A stretch of DNA of 64,000 nucleotides from Polytrichum commune (Eukaryota; Streptophyta; Polytrichopsida; Polytrichales; Polytrichaceae): positions 7,006,001-7,070,000 of the forward strand of contig OX485809.1 in NCBI GenBank assembly GCA_950295325.1, read 5' to 3'. This document shows positions 1 through 12,161 of this stretch, piece after piece. Within the stretch, counting starts at the first letter, position 1. Each line of letters opens with the position of its first letter. The notes beneath the pieces were generated by a model. It saw only the letters and a list, made by a program, of their open reading frames with translations, was not told where the DNA came from and made no database searches. The position numbers and the translations under genes are program-made.

Positions 1-1499
1 AAGAAAAAGGAAGTGGTGCTAATGTGACATCATGTTCATGTCAATCCTCAATGGTCTACACTGAAGACATACTCACAACAATTTGAGAAACCAATCTTGA
101 AGCTTGGGTTCAATTTTGACTTTGAAAGCAAAGTCTTCTAATGGTGTTATGCACCATGAGTTTCTTGAACTATGACCCTCAGTTTTCACTAGATGAAACC
201 ATGGGTCTAAATCACATGGTCCCAAGACCAAAATTGTTATTTCTAGTATGCCACCTTGGAAAGGGCAAATTTATGACCATTTTGACACAAATCCCCCTTT
301 GAGCCAGTCTGAATGACATATTGTCATTTTGATAAATTTGGGTTGTATGAATTGGATCCATGTGTAATTGTTACATACAAACTCACCTCTCATATGTCAA
401 GGTTAAAACTTTCTCTCGACACTAGTATGTGCAATTAGGTTGTCCCACACTAATTAATCAAAATTCGCCAATCTTTGAGTACTTATTATTACAAAGATAT
501 ATAGTAATTAGTTTTCAATATGATGTGGTTGCTATACAAATGAATGAACAAAGTCATCGATTTATGTGCTTTGGTTTTGACCCAAGGTATTTTTCATGGG
601 TAAAGAAACATCATGTTTGCGGGATGCAACTTAAATGCACACATCAATATGCATAATTTGGTAATTAACTCAAGAGTAAAATCAAGTGAGCAAAATAACC
701 TCCGGGTTGTATGCTTTTTAAGAAGTCAAGAACTTAGATGGATGAGAGGTACGCATGTGTGCAATAAGATGCACATGTCTTATTTGCATCACTTTTAAAA
801 ATTGGACACCTATATTTCATTGGTGTATGGTTAGGTGAGGATCAAAATACAAACACCACAAAGACACGTGTTTGAAAGTGATTGGACTACCTCTTCCACC
901 CTTGTCGAGTACATTATTTTAATTTTATGTTTCTCATATAGTAAAAGGATCATGTTTTGGGTTCTTCTATGAATCTTGTATCTTTGGGCTCAACCACAAT
1001 CCACCAGTTGGGACTGTCTAGTTCCAACTTGATGATGCATTCATATGTTCTTCTAGTTGGAATTGTTTGATTCCAACTAAATTTATTCATTGAGAGTTGT
1101 CTAGACCCTATGAATAACATCCATCCGTTGGGAGTTGTCTGACTCCAATTCGTATCTTCTAGTTAGAGTTGCTTGGCATAGAGTTTATTAGACCTCAAGA
1201 TATTCAACACTTGTCTAAGATGCTTTTTGTGTTCCTCTACCACTTTAGAGTGAATCAAAATATCATCCATAAATACCAACACAAACTCAGCCGAACGTTA
1301 ACGAAACAAGGCATTTATTAAGGTCATAAACCAATTAATACAAATTGATACAAATAAACTTTTTGTCTAGACACTGTCTTTTTGTTAAAAAAGAATCTAT
1401 ATGAGAAATATGATAGAACATTTTGTTTTCATGAATGGAAGATTGGAAGAAGAAATTTTTTTTGACAAAGTTCTATAAAAACCGCCATGGACTATAAAG
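1..1499. repeat. Repeat mosaic at left edge, no gene
   Basis: No coding gene is visible. Three dispersed-repeat fragments can be matched inside the window. Bases about 1-190 resemble about 16950-17125 (both carry 'gagaaaccaatcttga' followed by a 'ttatgcac..tgagtttct' block). Bases about 395-660 resemble about 58905-59140 in the same orientation (shared 'gtggttgctatacaaat' and a 'catgggt(a/g)aagag/a' block). Bases about 801-905 are a fragment of the 360-bp TIR repeat called family A below. The rest is AT-rich and unassigned. Confidence 0.5.
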
Positions 1500-1511
1500 T
1501 AATGTCTTATA

Positions 1512-1875
1512 AGGCACCACGGGCCTTGGCTTGGTGGTTAGGGCTTATGGCCCCCAATGAGGAGGTTGTGGGTTCTATTCCCCATGCCGGCGTGGTGCTC
1601 ACCACCTTAGTCCACCCAACTACGGTGGGGGGTCCTTGGACCTTGTTGTATGGGTACCTCAAAGCCCTTTGGGGGGATACCATGTCCGGTATCTTCAAGG
1701 CACTAGTGGCTAGCTAGGAACTAGTATTGTGTGTCACTATAGTGTCCATCCTCGAAAGGGGAGAGTAGTATTTGTCCCCTTGTCCAGTGGGCATCGGGTC
1801 ATTGGCATTATGAACGGACACTTTATTCACGCCGGCCCCTTGCTTGTAAGGGGTTGGAGTTTCTATCTATCTATC
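1512..1875 (+). mobile_element. Full-length tRNA-derived SINE
   Basis: A 364-bp retroposon flanked by an exact 12-bp target-site duplication, TAATGTCTTATA, at 1500-1511 and 1876-1887. The head is tRNA-like: a box A match (TGGCTTGGTGG, 1527-1537) and a box B match (GGTTCTATTCC, 1571-1581) are about 33 bp apart, as expected for an internal RNA polymerase III promoter. The body ends in a TCTA-type simple tail (about 1861-1875) rather than poly(A). Two 5'-truncated relatives lie at 36084-36350 and 41671-41815 and share the body and the same tail. SINEs depend on a LINE's reverse transcriptase; 5' truncation and variable-length TSDs fit that. Short open frames crossing it are not genes. Confidence 0.92.
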
Positions 1876-1887
1876 TAATGTCTTATA

Positions 1888-3846
1888 TTTCGATTACAAG
1901 TGGAACTTATTCTACGAGGTAGTACTCATTCCCAAATGAAATATTGTGGTTGAAAGTTATGAGCTTTCAAATAGGCTATAACTTAGATCCGTGATGTCTA
2001 CGTAAACTCATATATTAGAAATGTGGAATTGCAATGAACTCTTCTATAACCTAGATATGCTTAGGTTATATGATTTGACTCCATAAATCATAGCAAACAA
2101 GACCTCGAAACAATCTTGTGGGTTCGATTAGTATTGATTGGATCCCCTCATCGTATAGGGGGCTTGTTTTAAGTAACGGCCCTTCATCCACAATGGATGA
2201 GTTTAATTAGACACCTTGAACTTTCAAATAAACTTAGAAGTAGTATGTGAGGTTCCGTTTAGAGAGATTTGGACCTCAAAAATTGAGTGCCTGAAAAAAA
2301 GTGCCTTCTTATTGGTGGGGAGTTTCTTACTCATGCTTGTTCACTCATACTTACTTTACACTTGAGCTTCCAATTCAAGAGCTTGAATTTTCTTCACTAA
2401 ATTCACAATGCTTGATATGACTCCTTGATGGATCCCACGTGGAATGATTACAACAAGTTTTTGTTACGTGGGCATGCTTTCAGTCAAACTCCTAGCCTAC
2501 ATTGTGGAGATCATTTATGAATGTTAAGACATCAATTTCATGTGTTTGTGGACCCTAATAGTATTTCAAGCATGCTTTGGTTTGTCATCAGTTCGCTTTG
2601 TTTAGTGCAATTCCCTCCTTGGTATCTGACTTTGAGCATGACCAATGACCCGCTTTAAACTTGCTCAAACTATTGGGAGCTTGAACATTAACCAAGCTCT
2701 AAATACTTTGAGCTTTCAATGAAAGCTTGTCAAATCCAAGCATCAAATTTCTCAAAATTTGCAAATTTGAGCTTTAGGGTTCATGGTCCAAAAACTCAAG
2801 ACCAAAGACCTCGTATTCTTTTTTAATATTAGCTTGAAGTTTGGTTCCTTAAACTAGGATAAGTTGTTTCTTTGTGTTTTTCATCAAAATTTTCCAACCA
2901 AAGAGTAGAGTCGAATACTTGATTTGGTTTGGAAGGTTCATTCTACGTGTCATAACATTACACTCAACATACAAACAATGTTTGTCCAACTAGAGAATTG
3001 TTCTTGCATATTCACGAATCTTCTAGTTTCCTCAATGCAAATCTTAATTTGAGGTGTGTGGGTGTATTTGCTTTATGGGAATGACTACATGATATTACTT
3101 GAGCACTTCTTTTAAACAAACACGTAAATAGTCCTCTTATTATGGATGCGAAATTAGTGTGGAAATAGTCAAGATGGGCCACTCTAATCGTCTAGTTGGG
3201 CCGGAGATAACATGGGTCCAAAATCATGGGCCTTCCCCTCTATCTTTCTTGAGACTTTCGATCAACACCTTACATTAAATACTCATCTTACATCAAAAGT
3301 AATACGTGTAATAACAATCGATTGAAAATGGAAAAATAATCATGTAAATAATCATATTGATATTCTAGGAAACAAAATCAGCGTGGCGCTAATATAAATT
3401 TAGTGCGGGTTGTAAATTAATGCGACCCAAATTGAATTCTCATTGTGAGAATAAGCATGGGCTCTTCAAAGTAATTGTGGTCCACAATAATATGTCTATT
3501 TAGTGTAGATTCTTGAATAATTCGTTGGTAAGAAGCTTGAGCGATAACCCTTATACAATGCCCACAGTAGTGAGAGAGTTTCCATCTTCATAGGAGTCCT
3601 TGTCTTGTTTGCACTGACGCAATCATGATACATTACATCCAAGGAGGTCACTGCAGGTAGGATCAAAAAATCCTTTTCGGTAACAATAAATTTCGATAGG
3701 AGATACACTTTCCCTATCAAAAGGGACTCCTCCTATTGCCCAAGTTCAACAACTGGTTCTAATGTGGACATGATATTAGAAAACATAAATGAAGAGGAGA
3801 AATAGGAGTTATGAGTTAGTCAAGAGGTTTTTTGGAAAAGGGAGTA
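1888..3846. other. Intergenic AT-rich stretch, nothing recognised
   Basis: No conserved coding frame, RNA gene or intact element could be recognised. A short block around 2170-2240 ('cccttcatccacaatggatgag') resembles 39125-39150, suggesting another old dispersed repeat. Confidence 0.4.
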
Positions 3847-4381
3847 CAGTCCACCCTCTATAAATGTTACACCTATAAGTGTTAACTTTCTTCTACTCCC
3901 CACATATTGCACACTATAAATGTTAAACGTGTTAATTGTTAACAAAATGGTACTCTCTTCTTTGTAAATTTGACTCTATAAATGTTAACGAATGAAATAC
4001 AACCATAATATGGATGATAAAAACTACACATCCAGTTACATTCCTCTCTCTCTCACTACATGGAATCACGTTCATGTGATGTGTCCAAGTATGTGGGTTT
4101 GTTGGTGCAGATTGAGAAATATTTGCAAGTTGTGCATGTAGATGAATCTCACCAAAGAACCATTGATTCATACTTCACCCGTGATTTGTAAACTTGGTAT
4201 TGAATAAAGTTTTGATTGGGTTTGCAATTTTATGAATGGTATTCTCTCACAAGGACTCTTCACAATTGCTTATATTTATAAATGTTAAGATTTATAATTT
4301 TATAATTGTTAATTATTAACACCTCTATAAATGTTAACTTTGATCCACTCCCGAGGGTTAACATTTATAGAGGGTAGACTG
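3847..4381. mobile_element. Pogo/Emigrant-like MITE with TA target duplication
   Basis: A 535-bp element with terminal inverted repeats: left end CAGTCCACCCTCTATAAATG, right end (reverse complement) CAGTCTACCCTCTATAAATG. TA dinucleotides flank it at 3845-3846 and 4382-4383. The CAGT..(A/C)CCTCTATAA terminus is the kind known from plant pogo-like transposons and Emigrant MITEs (family knowledge). The terminal motif CTATAAATGTTA recurs internally near 3859, 3912, 3972 and 4325, so the subterminal regions are internally repetitive. There is no transposase frame inside, so it is non-autonomous. Confidence 0.85.
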
Positions 4382-4383
4382 TA

Positions 4384-6411
4384 ACTACCTTTTTGGTCAC
4401 TTGGGATTGTAGGGGTTACGTTTAAACACATGGCATGCAACTCCACCTCATTTGGTGCTTTGACATGACCTAAATTGAGAACATTGATAATCAAGCTGGC
4501 TCAGCTGCTTGTCTAGTCCTATACAAAATTGTGAAATATTAAACGTCACTTGTGGCTATGGTGACCACTTTAGTAAAAAGCTAAGATTGAAGCTAAGTTG
4601 AGCTTGAGGGTGCAATATTGCACATCGTGCTTTCAGTTAGCCTTGTCAGGACAACACGGAATAGATTGAGAAATTTTCAATTTTGTCAAAGTTGACCCGA
4701 ATGTGGGGTTAGAAATTTTGAATGAGTGAAGTCCACGAAGTCAAAAAGGCTTATGGGAGTATAAATACATCAAGATGGTGTGAAAAATGTCAATTCCTTA
4801 GAGATTGTGATGTAGTGGTGTTGTTAGATAGAGGCTAAGGTCAACTTGCTAGAGTAAATGTAGAAATGTAGTATGAAGGAGTGTTGTATTCAATAAACAC
4901 ATTCTTTGATCTTTGATATGATCCTACGTGCAATGGCTCATAGTATTTCTAGTTGCTTTACAAATTTAGAGTGATTCTAGCTAAAGGTGTGAACTGGCTC
5001 TTAATACTTGCCTAGATACTTGTAAGGCAAGTGGCATTCGATAAATAATAGGGGAGTTTTTTTATTTAGTAACCCTTTGTATTTTACCTCTAGTTTAAGC
5101 GATTCGTCACAACACCCTCCTTGGAACTATGTGATGACAAATGTCACTTCCCTCAAATCCCATATATATAACATATTTGAGGTATAGTGAGAGAGTGGAG
5201 GAGATGGCCACATTCTATGTTGGCTTCGGCAGCTCGAGTTCGTGAGTCCCCTTTCTCTATGCCTTCTTGTTTTGGCCTTTCTCTAATCCTAAGTGGTATC
5301 CTTGTTGGTAGGCATTAAAACCCATTAAAGCCCACTTTAAATGCCGACTTTGTGGACCTTGGCATGCAATGTAGCTAGAAAGTAGTCACACGAGCCTATG
5401 CTCATTGGCCAACAACATAACAATGAGGGTATTAGTTAAAGCCGCTCTCTCCCCACCTCTTGTTTAAAATATACACCTCAAGATTTTGTGGTTGTTGCAT
5501 CAATTAAGTCCCAAAGCCTTTGAAGCCAACCACATGGTTTCTTAACCCAATGTTAGACGACCCACAAACTCAATAAAATGGCAAGAATTTGACTAAGAAG
5601 ATCACACATTGCTGAAGAAAAGGCGGCATAGCAAATTATGGCAACAACTAGGCCTTCGGCGGCGCTCCAATCCCCACTATCACTTCTAACAACCCTTCTC
5701 TAGGCGAAATCACCAATCTTTGTTATGCAACATAATTCAATCAATTTATAAACATCAACATGGAGCTCATAAATATGCACAAAAATCACTTATTTATAGA
5801 TTTTAGATCTTAAATTAATGCACCTAATTATGAACAATTGAACAACATGTGAAAGGTCCTCAATATTGAAAAGATTTGGTGGTTGAAAGAAATTATAAGA
5901 AAATAGGATGTAAAGGAGTGGTTTAAACCTAAAGTAATCTTAAACACACAAACAACATGTACAAATTATTCATCTCAAAGCGCCAAGTTCCTTGAAATTA
6001 TAATTATGAGAAACAATGATTATGGTTATTCGCTATATTTTTAAGTAGAAGGTTGATTTTGTATTTATAATAGCTTTTTGCGTTATTTTATTTAATTTGA
6101 AGGCAATTTTGGATTCCTTACATGTTGTAAAATGCAATAATTTATAGCATTTATAGTACATGTACATACTAACTGATAACACCGACTTTTCCACTAAGAA
6201 TTTGTGCATTATCAACATTCATATTCAAAATTATAATGTTGGAAGTGATGAAAGCACATAAAATTTCTAGGTGGATAAATTGTCTACAAAGTCATCTAGG
6301 TCACACGAGGTTAAGTACTAGGTCAAAACCTAGCTAGAGTTCCAAAAGTTATAGGAGCCCAAAGTGAAGATCATATATTCTTTGAGTGATTATATACGAC
6401 TCCCAAATGAA

Positions 6412-6442
<31 letters not shown>

Positions 6443-7684
6443 AATAAGTGTTTTTCAAATGGTCAAATAGGAGTTGAAACACATGAAAACATATTGGGAG
6501 TTGTAGGCAATTCTATTCATGCACACCTTGCCTCTCAGGTGTTACATAACATATAAATAAACACATGGATTGATATAAATTTTCCTCCTATTCTCGGCCT
6601 CACTTGTTGTTTCCAAGAGTACCATCATTTCCTGTTGGGATTGTGTAAGTTGCGTCCATGAATGTCTTTGAAGATGCGAGGGAGCTATGAAACTAGTGGC
6701 ATGGCTTGTCTATCTCAAGAATATATGCGGGTACCAAAGTGTTTTCAACTAGCACAACAAAGACATGATTCCATCTCCCAATATTGGGAGATTGTTGACA
6801 CGTTTTTAAAAATCACCCAAATGTCATTGTAACACATGCAACTTGGTTAATTGCGTAAAGAAACACACAATACTGTTTGTGTTTATCATATTTTAATCAC
6901 AAAGAGTGGCATGAGGGCTGCCTTTATTCACATAAGGGTTCTTCGCAAGGGTCTCATCAAGTGTAAAACTTGGCGAAGAGGAAATCAACGGTCTAGATTA
7001 AATGTTACATATAAGGTCATGCTATGATCCAAGGAGAGCAATTGCACCGTATAAGGTGCCCACCTCTTACAAAGGGAAATTTGTGGCAAAGCTTTATAGA
7101 CAAGTAACCAACAATAATTAATGAGTAATTGACAAGTCACGGGAGCAAAGAGTCGTCCACCTGCTCAAAGTTGGTTATCAGTCATAATTGGTCGCTCATC
7201 CAAGTGGAGAGGACTTCCAACAACACTGTTGCGGTTTTCCATCCACGACCACAACATTTCATTCATTCATAACCTATAATTGACATTGATGACCGTATCG
7301 GTTATGACAAATAACCAACTCGAATAGGAAGATGACTTGCTGCTTCCACAACATATCATCCACTCTCCTCTCAATGGTTATCTAGCCCATAACCAACTGG
7401 CTCATGAACATAATTTGTGAAATATGGATGATACCGTGTCTTCATGGATGAAATGTATGACGAGTTCTCATAGTCCTTCTGTTTTTGGATGAGCGATCGC
7501 TCAAACAGCCTGAAGTTCGCAATGGGATGGATCCAAGTAACATAGGGTTCAGGGTTTTGGCAAACCTGTTTTCTAGGGTTTCACTTGCATTGTCAGATTC
7601 TTCGAGGATTGCGACATTTGTCCCAGGCTGCTGTGGAGGCCACGAACAAATTCAATTCAGTTCGGGGAGAGAGGGAGGGGAGGA
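4384..7684. other. Intergenic region and 5' flank of the L30 gene
   Basis: No supported gene. A TATA-like block (about 5163-5171) is followed at 5204 by an ATG with an 11-12 codon frame that runs into a GTGAGT donor-like site (about 5242), but no downstream exon was found. A (TA)n tract lies at about 6422-6441. The last about 200 bp, rising in GC, are the likely promoter and 5' leader of the L30 gene; no ATG occurs in its reading frame between the upstream in-frame stop near 7574 and 7685. Confidence 0.4.
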
Positions 7685-10013
7685 ATGGCGGGTCCTGCGC
7701 CGGCGGGGTGGAGTGCGAAATTGGCCATTCAGCTGGTGCGGGGGCTTCCCGGCACTCGCTACACGCATCGAGGCACCGTCAAAGCGCTCGGCCTCCGAAA
7801 ACGCCATCAAACCGTCTTTCGTGACAACACTCCCTCCATTCGGGGTATGATCAACCAGGTATGAATGAAAACCTAACTAACGTCTTGGTTTTTTTTCTCC
7901 TCGCAAACTCTGTATCCAAAATTCTTTTTCTCTCTCCCCATTGCGCCTTGCCAGCGTATGGAACTGTTCGATTCCGGACGCTGGTACTTATGATCTCGTA
8001 CATATAACTTTTTTAAGCCTCCGTAATTTCCATGGGGAAGAGATTATGGCCTCCACCCGAAGTTTCTTAATTTGAACCACGTATTCAAACACATACACCT
8101 CATATACAATATGTCGTGTGGTCCAACAGATTGTTGACAAAGTTTTTTTTTATTGATGTGCATTATCTCTTCCTGATAGAAACTACGTTAATATTGGCCA
8201 TTATCTAGTACTTGTGAGCTCGTTCTCTTTCAATTCAAGGAACAAATCTCCAAAAATTGAATTGGAACCTTCTTTTTAAGGAATGATAGCGGAGTGTAGT
8301 CACGTGGAGTCAAACTCTTTTATTTCTCAGCATCGCGCCTTGCTAGGGTAAGGAAATGTTAAATTTAGCCACTGGTGCATTTGATCTGGTACATATAACA
8401 TTCTTGAGCCTCCTTGTGAGCTTGTTCTCTTTCACCTTCGACTCGAGGAACTCATCTCCAAGAATCTGAGTCCTCCTTTTCAGGAATGAATGTAAAGCAG
8501 TCAAGTGGCAACCTCCTATTAGTTGTCACTTCATTATGACCTATCTTTAAGACGTAGAGCCTTCACACATTCTCAGAGCAAGGCTTAAGGTTGCACAATT
8601 TTCTCACATGACTTTTGATGCTTGCATCAATCGCTAGTGCATTTGATTTGGTACATAATATTCTTAAGCTTTGTGAGCTTGTTCTCTTTCAATTTAGGCT
8701 TGAGGATCAAATCTCGAAGAATCAGTGTCCTCATTTCTAGATATGAATGTGGAGCAAAGTGAAGTGCCAAGCTCCTACTAGTGTTCACTTCATTATAAGC
8801 ATGTCTTAAAGCCTTCACATATTCTCAGGTAAAGGCTTAAAAGTGCACAATGTTGATGCTGGCATCAAAGTACCTTTGAATGCCGGTGACATGGAATACA
8901 TTCTGGATCTTGATGATATTACTTCATCGAGGTTCTGAAAAGCACTCAGGTGCCCCCTCTCTTGCATTATGCAGCCAAGGTTCATCACTGTGGGAGAGCT
9001 TGTTTTATGTAGACTAATTGATCGATGTGGATGACAATGGCAGTTAGTGAGTCACTGTAAGAATCATAACAGAGTAGGTTTTGAAAGATAGGTATGTAAT
9101 ATATTGTTTTTTTCTTGCTCGATTACCTCTTAGGAACTGGAGGTAGACAATGATACACTAGGGCACTTCCTCCACAACCCAAATTAGAAGCGCACCAATC
9201 GTAGTTCTGATGCAATAGTTTCCAAAGGCCATTAGGGAGGGATTTGAGGCTGCAAGAAGTTTGTTGATGAACTTAGGGCTCCTGTGAATACATACAAAGT
9301 TTGTAGACTCATAAGGGCCACTTTACACTGTGGCCAAGGGCCATGACCATGAGATTGCGAGGGCCCTTATAATTTAACTCAAAGTTGTACTATGGAAATT
9401 TGAATCAAGATATTGTGTGGTCACGGGCCGTTGAGTATAGTGTAAAGACATACATGAATGTTATTCCTTACTATCCAATTCATGTGGGCCCTTCTGTGAA
9501 ATAAGTGGTTGTGAAATTTTGAAGTGTCATGGTCTCTCATATGTGAAAATCCAGCAGAATATTAAACATTATCCATTTCATGGCATGTGGGACTCAATGT
9601 ATGTTTTTCATCCATTTAAACTTCCTTGGTCCCTTAGGCCCTCAAGGTCTAGTGTAAAATGAATTGGGACTGTCTCAGCATTCTCCACCAATAAGAGATA
9701 CTGGATATCAATGGTCACAGGCCCTCAAGCTCTAGTGTAAAGTGCCCCTGAGTATTTTATTTACAGCTCAATAGACGTAGACTCCTGAGGTCAATCAGAG
9801 CGATCACATGAGATGTGGGACAAATTTTCTATTGTTTTTTTTGGGTTTTATGGTACTCATCTGAGCCGCAACACCTTTGGTATGAATGAGCAGGTAAAGA
9901 GATTGCTGTCAGTGGAAACAGAGGAAATGTATAAAACACGACTAATGGAGGAGGCAAAGAGGAAAGCTGTTCGACCACCACGTATCATCCAGCATGCCCC
10001 ACCTTCAAAATGA
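7685..10013 (+). CDS. Ribosomal protein L30, mitochondrial type (two exons)
   Basis: Exon 1 is 7685-7858 (58 codons) and exon 2 is 9894-10013 (39 codons plus TGA), giving 97 residues; the 2035-bp intron is phase 0 with GT at 7859 and AG at 9892-9893. The product is a small protein of the large mitochondrial ribosomal subunit (bacterial-type L30 family). Residues 37-56 carry the family signature LRKRHQTVFRDNTPSIRGMI, and exon 2 supplies the V-K-R-L..ETEEMYK..R block seen in plant homologues, so the splice is supported by continuity of the family alignment. The length is normal for the plant mitochondrial protein. The ATG at 7685 is the first in frame after an upstream stop. I infer mitochondria from the family; there is no long cleavable presequence. 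Exon 1 is clearly GC-richer than its surroundings. Confidence 0.9.
7859..9893 (+). other. Intron of L30 gene with degenerate tandem repeats
   Basis: This long intron holds three related segments in tandem (about 7930-8270, 8325-8600 and 8630-8880). Shared landmarks are 'gcgccttgc(c/t)ag', a '(t/g)tgcatttgat.tggtacata' block, 'gtgagct(c/t)gttctctttca' and a 'ttctcag..aaggcttaa' block. Units drift in length (roughly 250-390 bp), so this looks like an old local duplication. A separate MITE sits at 9315-9748. Confidence 0.7.
9315..9748. mobile_element. PIF/Harbinger-like MITE in L30 intron
   Basis: A 434-bp element with inverted ends GGGCCACTTTACACT (left) and GGGGCACTTTACACT (right, reverse complement). 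Flanking trinucleotides are TAA (9312-9314) and TGA (9749-9751), one mismatch from a TWA-type duplication. It belongs with the elements at 38119-38620 and 57672-58236, which share the (C/G)CTT(C/T)ACAC terminus. No coding capacity. Confidence 0.7.
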
Positions 10014-11820
10014 ACAAGGAGAGTGAAGTTCTCTTGTTGTTTAAGTAAGATACCCTTTGTAGTGTGGGTAATCACATGAAGAGGTCCAATCAGATCTTTT
10101 AGTAGAAATGCATTCGCTACTGGTCCTGACCACCCAGCAAAGGGCACTGAGGTAGGCAAATTGCAGCTCTCTTCAAAGTACAACTAAAGCTCTGTAGCGA
10201 TAAGAGAGGATGTTGTTGATCACAAATACTTATTTGTCAGATAGATTTTAGGGTTTGGCTGCAGGCTATTGGGTTTTGGTTCAATTTGATCATTACTCAA
10301 ATCTTATGAGTTCTAGGGCTGGAAGTTTGGTAAATTTCATGGAATATTCATCTTGGAGTGGTTTCTTGTAGGCCAATTTTAAGGGTCGATCCCACATGTT
10401 TGGATTTTTCATGTGAGAATTTGAGCAGATGACCAATAAATTATGTTGAGTCAATGTGGATGGATACCTTCAGGGTTTAATTTATTTTATGTGCTAACTC
10501 AACAATTTGTGAATGATTCATTGAACATTAATTCATTTCACAAATTGACCTTTTATTTCTTGGAACTATAAAATATAGAAACAAATGATTTAAATCAGAA
10601 CCTTTTGTTTGGTAGGCACTGGTACAGTGTTGTAGTTTGATGTGATTGAATATGTGTGAAATCAATGTTGAGATACTGTGTTGTCTTCTTACTCTCGGCA
10701 ATTTGACATACATACTAAGGCTTGGATGCATTTTTTTTGGATTAGTTAAGGTTGAGATTGGGCCACATCAATTTGCAGCTTTCATGCTCAGATTGTTATT
10801 GTTGATGTCAGTGCTTCCATGTCCGAATGCTGCCTTAGAGTGTAGTTGCACTCTTGGTGACATTGAATTATACGGAATAACCTTTCATCACTGGATTTGA
10901 TTCTTGTAGTTGCCCATCTGGATTGTTTGTAAAAAGAGTTCTTTGTCGGCATTTTTTGCTTTATTCTATGAACTGATATTTGCATGCTCACAATAGGTAT
11001 GCGATGCAACTGGACATCGACCAAGAATTGAATAAATTGTAATGTGAATTTGTACGAGCTTCAATGTGTATTTGTGTTGTAGTTCTGATCTCTAGACAAG
11101 CATTCTGTGGATGTATACTGGATGTAGCAACAGGAAATTGCAGTGGTAAGAAATTAGTTGTCATTTACAGATCATGTCAAGTGAGGACCTACACAACAAA
11201 GGATGACAATACATAAAGATCTTGTCAATTTCAGTTTCCCATTTCAAACTGATAAGTACTGAGTATTGATAAGTTCTGATCTATAGATAAGCAACCACCA
11301 CCGGATGCCAGGGTTTCATAATTATATACAGAGGACCATTTTCCAGGTTTTGTCCACTTTATGCTACGCTTTTAAAGTTCCTATGGTGATGTGTCTACTG
11401 CATGTTAATTTGGGGTAATTGTACCGAGGGAAGGTATTTGGCTTTGCCAAAAGTTTTCATCTAAAGTTTCAGAAATAGATGAAATTGCCAAAAGCATATG
11501 TCCTAAGCCATCTATATGCAATGGAGGTCGTGGTGGTGATGGGAGTCTATGAAAGATGGACACATGCCCAACTAGCTTTCCAAAGAAGGATCACATGTCA
11601 AATTTCTTTCTCAAAATGAACATGTAAAAAAAGAAAGGAAACAAATATGGAAAGGTGAGATATTACAAGTGCAAAGGGTGGGCATGATGGGAAAACTATA
11701 GGGAGGTGGCTTCAATGACCATGGATAGCTCTCTTTGTTATGCATTTGTGGACATGACCCAATTATCCAACTCAAACTTGTAGGATGATATAAAACTCAA
11801 CGTAGTCAAATGCCTACTTT
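10014..11820. other. 3' flank of L30 gene and intergenic sequence
   Basis: No second gene is supported. An AATAAA hexamer at 11031-11036 could be a distal poly(A) signal for L30, but it is 1 kb beyond the stop, so this is weak. A small imperfect hairpin (arms starting CAATTTGTGAA) lies at about 10504-10549. Confidence 0.35.
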
Positions 11821-12000
11821 TCCTATGAATGGATAGTACTAGCTTGGACACATGCCATCTTAGCCCGTTGCACCCATGCATATGAATTAATATGTAGGAT
11901 GAACCCGAGCCCATGCAACCATATGCCCATACATGTACATACCCAACACATGCATGTATGCCCATGCTCATAAGCCCCCCATGGCGTGCACATTATCCCC
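11820..12000 (+). repeat. CATGCCCATG-rich dispersed repeat, copy 1
   Basis: About 180-240 bp rich in CATGC and GCCCATG words. The reverse complement of about 42610-42850 matches it, with landmarks 'agtactagcttg', 'acccatgcatat', 'ggatgaaccc' and 'atgcccatgctcat' in the same order. Nature unknown; no inverted ends seen. Confidence 0.65.
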
Positions 12001-12161
12001 CAATGAAGCGCTTTAAGGAAACAATGGTTTGTCATTTATTTTCTATTCAATCATCCTACTTTTTCTATTACCTATGCCATGTCACCACCTTAGATCCATG
12101 CCCTCCTCAAAGACCTTCAAAGGTTTTCCAAAAAACAAGCACCTCCATTTGAAAAACAAAA

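Noticed and set aside
1512-1590. Functional tRNA gene
   Set aside because: The head has A and B boxes but no paired acceptor stem or normal anticodon arm, and it continues into the SINE body with a target-site duplication around the whole unit.
7485-7850. 121-codon open frame overlapping L30 exon 1
   Set aside because: It is in a different frame from the conserved L30 exon and does not start with ATG.
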